Part shown: positions 1 to 8,230 of the stretch, one piece after another
Layout: each line of letters begins with the position of its first letter
Position numbering within the stretch: the stretch's first letter is position 1
Assembly: GCA_027596075.1 (NCBI GenBank)
Contig: JADGJC010000577.1
Coordinates: 1,337-16,310, forward strand
Direction of reading: 5' to 3'
DNA: 14,974 nucleotides
DNA from: Rhizophlyctis rosea
Taxonomy: Eukaryota; Chytridiomycota; Chytridiomycetes; Rhizophlyctidales; Rhizophlyctidaceae
Notes under the pieces: model-generated
Told to the model about the DNA's origin: nothing
Databases searched by the model: none
What the model saw: only the letters and a program-made list of their open reading frames with translations
Translations under genes and position numbers: made by a program

Positions 1-140
1 CTCCCTTCTCCCCCTCCTCTCCACTCTTCCCCTTCCCCCCCTTGCCCTTTGCCTTCGCCTTTCCCTTCCCCTTCTTCCCCCTCCCCTTCCCCTTAACATC
101 CTCCTCCTCCTCTTCTTCCTCCTCTCCCCCCGCCGCAGCA
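1..140. repeat. Polypyrimidine/polypurine low-complexity tract within the Fun30-like gene
   Basis: The plus strand is almost entirely C and T from the left edge to about position 93, followed by CTC/CTT and GCAGCA-type triplet runs. On the coding (minus) strand it encodes eight Ala, eight Glu and then alternating Lys/Gly. It is both a coding low-complexity insert and a homopurine-homopyrimidine stretch. The frame stays open throughout, which argues against sequence error. Confidence 0.8.
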
Positions 141-2654
141 GCCGCAGCAGCAGCCTGCGCAACCAAATACGTCTTCTTACTCTCCTTAACAATCCCCGCA
201 TAAACCCCCCTCTGCCTCCTCGTCATCTCACACCTCTCCACCCTAACAACCTTTCCCGGCAACTCCTTCACGACTTCTTTCTTCTTCCTCCTCAGCACGA
301 ACGGACGCATGATCTTCTTCGCGCGCTGGATGCGTTGGCGGGAGAGGAGGCCGGCTGAGTCCGTGGATGTGGAGGACGGTGCAGTGTTGGTTTGTTTGAT
401 GTTGAAGATGCGTTGGAGTGTGTCTTCGTTGGGTGTGAAGAGGTTGGGCATCACGAAGGTTAGGAGGGCCTGTGTTGAGATGGAATCAGACATGTGGGAT
501 GACGGATAATGGAACAATATGCGAAACAACGATATGACATACTAGCAGTTCCATGAGATTGTTTTGCAAGGGCGTGCCGGTGAGGAGGAGACGGAAGCGC
601 GGCTGTGATAGTTATCCCATGATCAGCCACCGTCACAATTCAAGAATGTTATTCCATTCCATACGGCGATAATGTCATGAACTTACATTGAACGCCATCA
701 AATACTTGTACCGCGCAGACCCCATATTCTTCACCATATCTAACAATCAAAAAACCACGACGTAAATAAACTTCATCGCAAAGCCACCCCCCCCTTTCCC
801 AAACAAGAAAAATGAAAACACTTACGCCCTTCATCCAAAATCAAACACCCAGGCTGCAACCGCCTCAAAAACTTCCGATCAACACTCGCACCCGTCGCCA
901 AATTATACGTAGTAACCAACACATCAAACCCGCCCTCCATCAACTCATCCTGCCTCGCAAACCGCGCACTCTGGCTGCCATAATACGTCTCAACCACCAG
1001 GCTCGGACACCACTTTTCGAATTCCCGCAGCCAGTTGTCGAGTGTTGATGATGGTACGATTACGATGTGTGGACCGGGTTTACGGTGTGCGCGGAGGAGA
1101 CCGAGGAAGGAGATTACTTGGGCGGTTTTGCCCAGGCCCATCTGTGTGGTAGTGTATTGCGTCCAGCTCGATATTATTTGTTGTGATGGAAGCAAGTTAC
1201 AATGTCACACATACCTCATCAGCTAAGATACCACCAAGCTTCTTCTCATAAAGCATGAACAACCAACTAATTCCAACAAGCTGGTATCCCTTCAAAGCCA
1301 GCTTCGGGTTCACAATCGACGGCTGTTTCTTCAAGCATTTGAACTCTTTCTTGTCCTCATCCTCCACCAAAATGACATCTCGATCCTCCATAGTCTCGTC
1401 CTCATCCAATTCCGTTCCGTCATCGCTAAGAACACTGTCGTCTACTTCCGTCAAGGAGATCTGTGGTCCGAGTTCTGGTGGTTTGACGACACCGCTTGTC
1501 TCAGAAGCTTCATCCGCTCCAGCCTTTTTGGCATCCCGCCCATCAGTACTCGTCTCCACCTTGCCCCTAGTCCACCTCTCCAACACCGACATGACATCCT
1601 CCCCAACCCGTTCACACCTCTCAATCAGCCGATCGACAGCGTCATACCCCTCCATCACGTTCTCGTACTTATCGACCAAATTCTGCAATTTCTGTTTCTT
1701 GATGCTCATCAGTTTGGCTGTTAGCTCGTCATAATCTTCAAACGGTCGCAGGGACGCAACGACTTCAGCCTGTTCAGGTGTGCATCCGGTCGCATCTGTG
1801 AGTTGTTGGGTCGTGCAGGTGTTGAAAAAGGTAGTTACTCGTGTGGATTGGGATGATGCGGACGGTTCGGGGGACGGCGGGGCACGGGTTGGTGAGATGG
1901 ATGGCGGCGTGATGGTTATTGAGGATGGTGACGAGGGCGTTGGCGTTACTTCGGCGGAAAGTTTGCTACTCCCGGCTCCCTTCTTGATGAGCCGACGGCG
2001 ACGTGTTGTAGATGATGCTGAACTTCCTTCGCTTTCCACCGACTCTTCGCGCTTCCTCTTTTTGGATGAGGAGAGGATGATCTCGGTAGCGGTATCGACG
2101 TCGCCATCGGCGTTCTGCAAGACGTTTTTCAAGTGTTGCACTGGCTGATCCGGGAACATCGCTGTCAGGGAAGCAAGTTTTGTGTCCAAAGCCGTTCGAG
2201 TTGCTTGCGGGAGGTGTACAGATGTTATCGCAATGTCCTCGTCCCCAGATCCGCCATCGGATCGGTTCTCCAATTCAGTGACCCACGGGTATAACTGAGC
2301 ACGCCGGCGAGATTCATCGTCGTCCGCCCGTGACCGCTTGTTCCCACCAGACGAAGGACTGCTTGATTCCCCATTAGGACTATACTTGTAGGATTCTAGG
2401 GTGCGCGAGAGAGGTTTGGATACGGGTAAGGGGTCCACGTCTTCATCATAGCTCAAGATTCTCCGCGAGGACGAGGCGGCGTTGTGTTTGAGCTTGCGAG
2501 CATTCGCTATGGCGGGTGACTCCTGAATGACGATATCGTCGTCGTCCACGTCGGTTGCGTCGTCGTCGTCGATATTCTTCTTTGATTTGCGACTGGTGGT
2601 GGGGACAGGGGATGGAGGCACCAGAACCCTTTCGTTTTGGTTCAGCTGGGACAT
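1..2654 (-). CDS. FUN30: Fun30/SMARCAD1-like SNF2-family chromatin remodelling ATPase (3' end off the left edge)
   Basis: Nuclear ATP-dependent nucleosome remodeller of the Fun30/SMARCAD1 class, a family known for roles in heterochromatin and DNA-end resection. Exons on the minus strand: 2654-1215, 1141-826, 739-687, 602-543 and 469 to the edge. Introns are 73, 86, 84 and 73 nt, all GT-AG and in phase. About 779 residues are visible. In order: an acidic, Ser-rich N-terminus; a CUE-like ubiquitin-binding helix bundle (about 155-194); basic NLS-like runs (198-202, 218-225); a helix-hairpin-helix-like segment typical of this class (about 274-315); the Q-motif region (452-465); Walker A GLGKT (482-486); the DEGH box (583-586), completed exactly across the second intron; and motif III LTGTP (610-614). 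The DEGH context followed by MVKNMG is the family's own signature. A poly-Ala/poly-Glu/Lys-Gly low-complexity stretch interrupts the SNF2 domain from about residue 728. The helicase C domain must lie beyond the window. Family assignment is firm; the exact ortholog is inferred. Confidence 0.93.
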
Positions 2655-3355
2655 GACGACTCCCTATCTATTGTGATGAGCCAATCAGCTGATACTGCGC
2701 AAAGCGTGGCTATGCTGTGCTGATCTAATTGGATGCTGTATGTATGTCTTTATGTATAATAGTGCACTGGTACACAATATGAATAGATGGGGGATCTGCA
2801 AACCGCAATTCGCAGCCAGCAACTGGGGGAGAACAAGCACAGCACAACACACCCTCACGCACTGATCTCATTCCCCATCAGCGAGTTGATCAGTTGTTGA
2901 TACTGTGCCACACCGGACAAGCCACACAGAAAGAATGAAGTGCGTCCGACATTTCGGGGTACATTCGCATTGGCATGGCATAGCCTGGCACTGATGGCAG
3001 AGAGGAACGGAGGTTTGCCACCCAGCAAACTCACCGTCCATTACAAGTCGTCACTTTCATTACCGGTTGGAACAGGAGAGTGTGGATATCTGTAGTATGA
3101 ACCACTCAAATCGATAGGCTCGCCGATATACTCTAGTACACTCTAGTATTGATAGAGCAATTCTTTACTGTTTGACAACTTGGTTTTGCGCCACATACTC
3201 GCGACCTGCTAAGGTTGGTTTCAATACGCCACTGAAGTGAAGCTGTCAAGCGACAATTGCACTAACCCCGAATACCACCCCTGACAGCTTTTCTCTGCAT
3301 GCCTGAAGAAACACCTGCCCGTGTTTCGCTGACCGGGCACCGCCCCTTACCTACC
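2655..3355. promoter_or_regulatory. Shared upstream region between divergent Fun30-like and MTFR1-like genes
   Basis: This 0.7-kb stretch separates two divergently transcribed genes and has no convincing ORF, so it should hold both promoters. CCAAT-type pentamers occur on the plus strand near 2680 and on the minus strand near 2732-2728, the latter about 75 nt upstream of the Fun30-like start. A 10-bp tandem duplication lies at 3130-3149. No clear TATA element could be assigned to either gene. An in-frame ATG at 3299 could extend the MTFR1-like protein by 19 residues, but its context is weak. Confidence 0.4.
3130..3149. repeat. Tandem 10-bp repeat (ACTCTAGTAY x2)
   Basis: Two adjacent copies of ACTCTAGTA followed by C or T lie in the shared upstream region, about 210 nt before the chosen start of the MTFR1-like gene. 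The repeat is seen directly. Any role as a protein-binding site is speculation. Confidence 0.6.
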
Positions 3356-4666
3356 ATGGATACCGGCGGGGAGATGAAGCCTTGGCCGCCGTCACCCTAT
3401 GGGCCGCTGTACGCAGAGCCCACGTCTGTCATGTCTGTCACTCCCAGCCAATCTGGCGTTGTGACGAAGCCTTCGATGTTCTCACAGTTCTTCGGCAGTC
3501 TGGCAACCATAAAGGATGTGGTGATGGAGCAGGTTAGCATTGTGGCCTTGCCTGATAACGCCTTTCTCGTTGTTCTCACACGAATACAAACAGCTTCCCA
3601 CATTTGGGGTCGAGAGGTTATTGAAGTCCAAAGCATCACGGAGACGGAGGAACGGTCTGGGGGGCGTTGAAAAGCCGCGAAAGTCAATTGTGGTCGACAG
3701 AAGAATACAAAGCATTCCCAGAGGAGTGGAGGAGTTCACAGCAACGCTACAAGCAGTCAGCATGCCAGCACCCCTCACCCCAATCCCCCTTCCATCCGAA
3801 TGGCTTCCGCCTACACAAAGTCCAGTACCGCCGAGAGTTGAGACGCCTGGTAGGGTTACGAATGCATATATATCTCATAACGAATGGCGTTAACACATCA
3901 TTATGTTGCAGAACACGAACGCATATCATTTTTGGAACAAAAAGTCGCACAACTTGAAGCCAAGCTGGAAGCAGTGTCCAATACCGCATTCACATCAACA
4001 TCCGCTCCGCCTCCACCACCACCTCCACCTCCACCACCCGTCATCATGAACCGAAGCGTCAATTCAACACCGCAAAGCAGTCCGGTATGCACACTCTTCT
4101 TCTTCAGCCCATATCGCAAATAACTGACCCGTAGCCCACACAGTCATTGAAAAGGAAAGCCCCCGCATCACCGCATGTGCCGGGAATGGACGCTGTCCTG
4201 CAAGAAATGAAAACGAAGAAACTTCGTCCCGTTTCAAAGTAAGTAGATCAGCTGTTTGAGGTGTATTCAGAAGATCCTAAAAACTCACCCTTGTCACTTG
4301 TACAGATCCCCACCGAGGAAAGCTATCAACCCAAAAGATCCTCGTTTCAAACAACCAGAAGATCCCGAAAAGTTATTTGGTATGCCCTTTTCCGCCAACA
4401 TCCATGTACCACTCCTATACCTTACATCTAACTATCTTCCCTTCTTCACAGTCAAAGCACTCCAACAAAAGTTCGCAACAGCCGCACCGGGCGAAGAATC
4501 ATCAACAGCACAGAATCTTGCGGATTGGGAACAAGCGAGCAGCAGTGGGAAGAAGGAGGCGGCGGCGGCGTCCACATCAACATCACCGAAGATTCACGAT
4601 CCAGTTCGGCGCACGCTGTTTCGGAGCGAGCAGGTGCCGATTATACCCGTTGCCGCGGATTCGTGA
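3356..4666 (+). CDS. MTFR1: MTFR1-like (mitochondrial fission regulator family) proline-rich coiled-coil protein
   Basis: Predicted 329-residue protein from six exons: 3356-3532, 3594-3849, 3912-4084, 4144-4238, 4306-4379 and 4452-4666. Introns are 59-72 nt, all GT-AG and phase-consistent. The start at 3356 has A at -3 and G at +4; the in-frame ATG at 3299 has poorer context. Visible in order: a Pro/Ser-rich N-terminus; a basic RRRR segment (75-78); a short heptad-like coiled coil (about 146-166); an 11-proline run (177-187); the motif MDAVLQEMKTKKLRPV (217-232) followed by a KSPPRK-type basic stretch; and ALQQKFA (261-267). Coiled coil, polyproline, M-x2-VL-x2-M-x3-KLR and then a short helix ending KFA is the arrangement of the animal MTFR1/MTFR2/MTFR1L family, which promotes mitochondrial fission. 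Function is inferred from this order only. A WH2-like actin-binding adaptor is the main alternative. Confidence 0.6.
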
Positions 4667-5133
4667 GGGGGACGATTTGGGGGTTGGGTGGTGTGGTGTG
4701 ATGGTTTTGTGGGGGGTTTTTGGGAGGGGTAGGAAAGGAGGGGTTTTGCCAGTACATATCTTTTGTCTTTTTGTTTTCACTTTTGTTTCCATAGCATAGG
4801 CGTTATTGTTTGCATACTTTTTTCCCTTTGGTTTCATTGTTCCCTTTTTTTTTTGTTCATATTTTGGTAAAGTACGTTTATTCCATTGCAGCAAGTTCTC
4901 CCTTGTTTGTGTTGGGTTGGAAAATTTAGTTTGGAGGAGTGGGAGCTGTCTAGATACATGTGGAAGTCACACCATCTCCCAATTGCATGATGGTTTTGAT
5001 CCTTTTTGAGATTATCGGTATCAGATTATCAGCTAGAGTATATGTACATCCACATAACCAACCTTCGTCCTCACACCGTCACCAGCATTTTCATTTTTCA
5101 CAAGCCCAACTCCCTTTACACACACAAAGATAC
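4667..5133. other. Convergent 3' intergenic region, T-rich
   Basis: This gap lies between the stop codons of two convergent genes and should contain both 3' untranslated regions. On the plus strand it is rich in G and T just after the MTFR1-like stop, then strongly T-rich, including an 11-T run near 4844-4855. An AATAAA hexamer reads on the minus strand at 4882-4877, a possible poly(A) signal for the downstream-facing RING gene but about 250 nt from its stop. No gene is seen here. Confidence 0.4.
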
Positions 5134-5751
5134 CTACCTCCCCTGCTCTACATTCCCCCCACTCCAAACCCCCAACCTCCTCCCACTCCCATAATCAAAA
5201 TCCCCTTTACACTTCGCACAAACAACATGATTGCACCCCCCAACTTTCTCAATTACAACTCCACACCCGTCCTGAGGACACCGCCTCCACCCGTTTTTCC
5301 CGACCAGTTCGGCGAATTTGGCGTCGCTGTTTGCTAGCTTTTCTGCGTGTTGCACCTTTTCGTCCGCGAGGTACTGCTTGTAAGAGGCTATGTAGGTTTC
5401 GATGAGTGTTGCCACGGCCGGATGGGATGGAGATTGGGACAAGTCGGATGGAGCAATATCGCCTTTACAGCATCGGGCGGGGTGGAACTCCTTCGTATTC
5501 GTATCGGAAAAGGCCGTGAGGAGGTTTGTGAGACATGGGATGCAGTATTTGTGTGTGCATGGGAGGGGTGTGAGGGTTGTGAGGGGGTGGGGGGTTGAGC
5601 AGGCTGTGCATGTGCGGGAAGTGCAGGATGGGCAGGTGGTTGGTGTTCGACGGTGTTTGCGGCGAATGGGAGTTTTGGGCATTGCAATGGTTCGTTTGGT
5701 GGCTTTGGTGGTGGGGGGTTTGAGGGGTTGTTTGGAGGGGGTTGTGCCCAT
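5134..5751 (-). CDS. RING1/RING2 (RBR-like) protein lacking the IBR domain
   Basis: Single-exon ORF of 205 residues, probably a ubiquitin-ligase-related protein. The N-terminus is basic and Lys/Thr/Pro-rich. A RING1-type cluster follows: C40, C43, C48, C51, C65-x-H67-x2-C70-x2-C73, then the FHPARCC segment (C94, C95) typical of RBR RING1. After about 60 mostly helical residues a RING2-like module begins: C158, C163, then GGCNHVVC with C173 at the position of the RBR catalytic cysteine, H175, C178 and C181. RBR ligases normally carry an IBR between the RINGs and end RING2 with F-C-x2-C. Here the IBR is absent and the terminal pair is replaced by FDYGSG, so the last zinc site is incomplete. It could be a divergent short ligase, a decaying gene, or a gene whose last exon was missed; no Cys-rich continuation appears before 4667. 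Confidence 0.7.
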   Translation of the reverse strand: MGTTPSKQPLKPPTTKATKRTIAMPKTPIRRKHRRTPTTCPSCTSRTCTACSTPHPLTTLTPLPCTHKYCIPCLTNLLTAFSDTNTKEFHPARCCKGDIAPSDLSQSPSHPAVATLIETYIASYKQYLADEKVQHAEKLANSDAKFAELVGKNGWRRCPQDGCGVVIEKVGGCNHVVCAKCKGDFDYGSGRRLGVWSGGNVEQGR

Positions 5752-6587
5752 TTGATGGAGGGTGGAATCCGCTGCTTGAACCTCGAAACCGAAGTTGTCA
5801 GGAAGGTGAGGAATGTAACAATCGCGCTAAAGATATGGCAAAACCCGTGGGAGAAAATAACTGATAAGGGAAATGTTTTACCTTGGTCATGTGTTGGATG
5901 CGCAGCGAGATTGACGGGTGGCCAAGGTGCCAATCTCGCGGTGATCAACGATGTTTCAGCGTAATTTAGCACGAGGCGCATTTGAAGATTGGCGGTAAAC
6001 ACTCCACAGGAGATCGCATGGGATTGACTACATGTCGTTCATGTCAAGCCCTATGGAAACTATGGGTCTGTTTGCCTCTTTGTCAAAAAATCTAACAAGC
6101 CATCAACTATACAGTATGGGGACGCTCAACCTGCAGCAACAACGGTGAGAGCATAGACCCTGTGGCGCATTTGCACCACCACCTGTGCGCGAGGGTCCTA
6201 TCTCCCTGTACCCAGCCGCTTGCAAAAGTCAACGTGGCACCAACAACCCGGCGAGCTCCGACATGCCGTTGCTCCTCCAGGCGGAGGACTGCCAAAAAAG
6301 CGTCTGAGCCTTTGTAAGCCCTTGAGGAGCGGTCACACACTTTTCCTGCACATGTTGCATCTCGGTTTTTGGAAAGGCGGGGATGGCATTCACAGGGATG
6401 GCGAATCTCTTCTTGCCACACCCACCCACCTGTCACTTCACCCCTTTGTGACCCATCCTCTTCCATCCCCTCAAAATTCCACCTCATAGATGGGTGTTCA
6501 ACCCCCTTATGAATGTCAGAGGAAACCGCTTTCCTCCTAACCAATTTACAAATACCCCCTAAGTTATCATTCTCGAAACCTGTCAAA
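5752..6587. promoter_or_regulatory. Divergent upstream region between the RING gene and the two-pass membrane protein gene
   Basis: This 0.84-kb gap is the largest in the window. The flanking genes point away from each other, so both promoters should lie here. It contains a 9-bp inverted repeat at 5905-5939. A minus-strand ORF (6107-7234) enters the region but has no recognisable domain and mostly mirrors the coding exons of the next gene. An in-frame ATG at 6513 could add 25 residues to the membrane protein but has weak context. No transposon ends, RNA gene or other gene are seen. Confidence 0.4.
5905..5939. repeat. Inverted repeat, 9-bp perfect arms
   Basis: GCGAGATTG at 5905-5913 is matched by CAATCTCGC at 5931-5939, leaving a 17-nt loop. 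It could form a hairpin in DNA, or in a 5' leader RNA of the minus-strand RING gene. It is not followed by a T run and does not look like a tRNA or terminator. Confidence 0.55.
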
Positions 6588-7733
6588 ATGAGTAATAGCA
6601 CGCCTAAACCAGATAACGACACCGACACGGCTGTGTCTATACCTGCACTGAATACCCAGACGAAAGAAGATGATCGTGCATCAGGACGTAGGGTGGTGAA
6701 AATCGTTAATTGGGTCGTGATTGCTTTGTTGTTTGGTGTTTTGGTATGTGACAGCCTGTCTTGGATATAATTGCACTCATCATTCCACCCTACATTACGT
6801 TGAAACACCTCAAACTTCTTCACTAGCTCGCATACACAGCCTACCGCGTGATCGAGTTCCGGGATCAACCCACGTTGAACAGACAAGAGACATTGGCACC
6901 AGAACCGAATGGGAAGTCTCCTGTTCCCGGGTTTGGCTTGTGTTGTCTCAAGTCTACGCCTGGAGGGTGTCAATTGAACTACGCCATGCCTGATGGACAG
7001 CCGGGAGGGACGCAAGATACGAAGGATGGGAGATTTACTTGCTTGACTTACTTCCAGGTAAAGTTCCTGCAAACAATAAGCTTTGTTTACTTTCACATGT
7101 GGCGTCAATCGGTCAATAAACAAAACCCGCTTCACCACACACACACACATACACACACAGCCCCAAACCCCCGTCCTCCAAAACGGCCCCGGAAACGGCT
7201 GGGCCTTCCTCTCCCTTCCCCGCACAGGCCGCACATCCCCAGTCTATATGCTCATGTTCCCATCCCGCATAGACATAGACTCCTACCCGCCCGACTTAAT
7301 CGGCGACTACATAGATGATACCACGACCGCTAAAGTCGCGTATAACATCATTAAAACCGTTCCTCTCGGTTCATCCGAGAAGGAGATTACTACCACTATC
7401 TCGGGCATTACATCCACCCGTTCTGCAAATTCAACAGGGGGGAGTCAGAATTCGTACTTGGTGTTCCGCGCAACGGACACCAACCCACCCCTCAACCGAC
7501 AATGGCAGCCCATTAAAGTTGTTGGGATTGTTGCGGATATTGCGACGTTTTTGGGGGGGACGTTGTTAGTTGTTTATTATATTGTTATGGGACGGGGGAG
7601 GTATAGGAGTTGGGGGCTTGTGCAGCAGGTTGCGAGGGTTACGCCGCGACCGGTGGATGTGGAGAGGTCGGAGGATTTGGGGAGGGTTGTTGGGGAGTTT
7701 TTGGATGTTAGGGTTGAGAGGAAGTATTATTAG
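6588..7733 (+). CDS. Two-pass membrane protein with a large central loop, function unknown
   Basis: A 319-residue protein from three exons: 6588-6743, 6827-7057 and 7161-7733. Introns of 83 and 103 nt both fall in phase 0. The start at 6588 has a good context (AAAATG) and is preferred to the in-frame ATG at 6513. Residues 1-36 are polar and hydrophilic. A hydrophobic segment at about 39-58 is the first membrane span. About 190 loop residues follow, holding a CC pair and two further Cys plus an N-S-T sequon at about 219. A second span covers about 252-273, and the tail begins GRGRYRSWGLVQ. The central loop is probably extracytoplasmic. Proteins with two terminal spans and an SPWG/SWG-like motif after the last span occur widely in fungi as uncharacterised families; this resemblance is from memory and weak. 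I do not recognise a function. Confidence 0.75.
7134..7160 (+). repeat. CA-dinucleotide microsatellite at an intron 3' end
   Basis: An interrupted (CA)n run fills the last part of the second intron of the membrane protein gene and runs into its CAG acceptor at 7158-7160. It stands where a pyrimidine tract would normally be, so length changes here could affect splicing. The count is about a dozen CA units with one T interruption. Confidence 0.75.
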
Positions 7734-8230
7734 GAAGTTTGTGGGGGGTGGTCGTTGTACTGGGCACAGCGGGTTGGTAGAGATGCGATTTGGACGACAT
7801 GCGCGGAGTTCATGAATGAGAGATATCTGCTTCAACGTGGGGACGATTATACGTTCGACATATGTGTATACCAACATGTTTTTAGAAGTCCCATCTTTTA
7901 GTCACTTGAATGCATTGATAGCGGACCTTATTTAGATGCTGATTCGCATATGCTGATGGACAGAATATGTGAGGTTGATGCACAGATCTTTCACCGTCCT
8001 CTCCAATAGTTGGGTCAAGGTATCTATGTTGCGTGGTTGTCAATTATGTCTCCGTCATATGTGAAGGGGGTGCTTGCGAACAAAGAGACGCGAGTCCGAT
8101 AGATCGGACGCCAACCCGCCACCACAGCGCAGATGTTGTCTTCCCCTCGAATTTCCAGTTGCCAGCACCTCGTTGCTCTTTCAACGCCATCTTCCCGGAC
8201 ACTTCGCCTGCCACCCAACGACAGAGTGAA
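7734..8230. promoter_or_regulatory. Intergenic region upstream of SKA3
   Basis: A 0.5-kb gap between two plus-strand genes. It should hold the 3' end of the membrane protein transcript and the SKA3 promoter. The one distinctive element is a perfect 7-bp inverted repeat at 8094-8109. No convincing ORF, RNA gene or clear poly(A) hexamer is seen. Confidence 0.35.
8094..8109. promoter_or_regulatory. Perfect palindrome with CCG-N6-CGG core upstream of SKA3
   Basis: GTCCGAT-AG-ATCGGAC lies about 120 nt before the SKA3 start. Its core is CCG-N6-CGG. Fungal Zn2Cys6 transcription factors bind paired CGG triplets in inverted or everted orientation, so a binding site is plausible. This is inference from pattern alone. 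Confidence 0.3.

Noticed and set aside
5388..6002. Minus-strand ORF of 204 codons overlapping the RING gene in another frame
   Set aside because: It is Pro/His/Ser-rich shadow sequence. The competing frame carries ordered zinc ligands.
6107..7234. Long antisense ORF (375 codons) on the minus strand across the membrane protein gene
   Set aside because: It has no recognisable domain or sensible composition. Much of it mirrors exons and introns of a well-formed plus-strand gene with clean splice sites, and it runs through the CA microsatellite.
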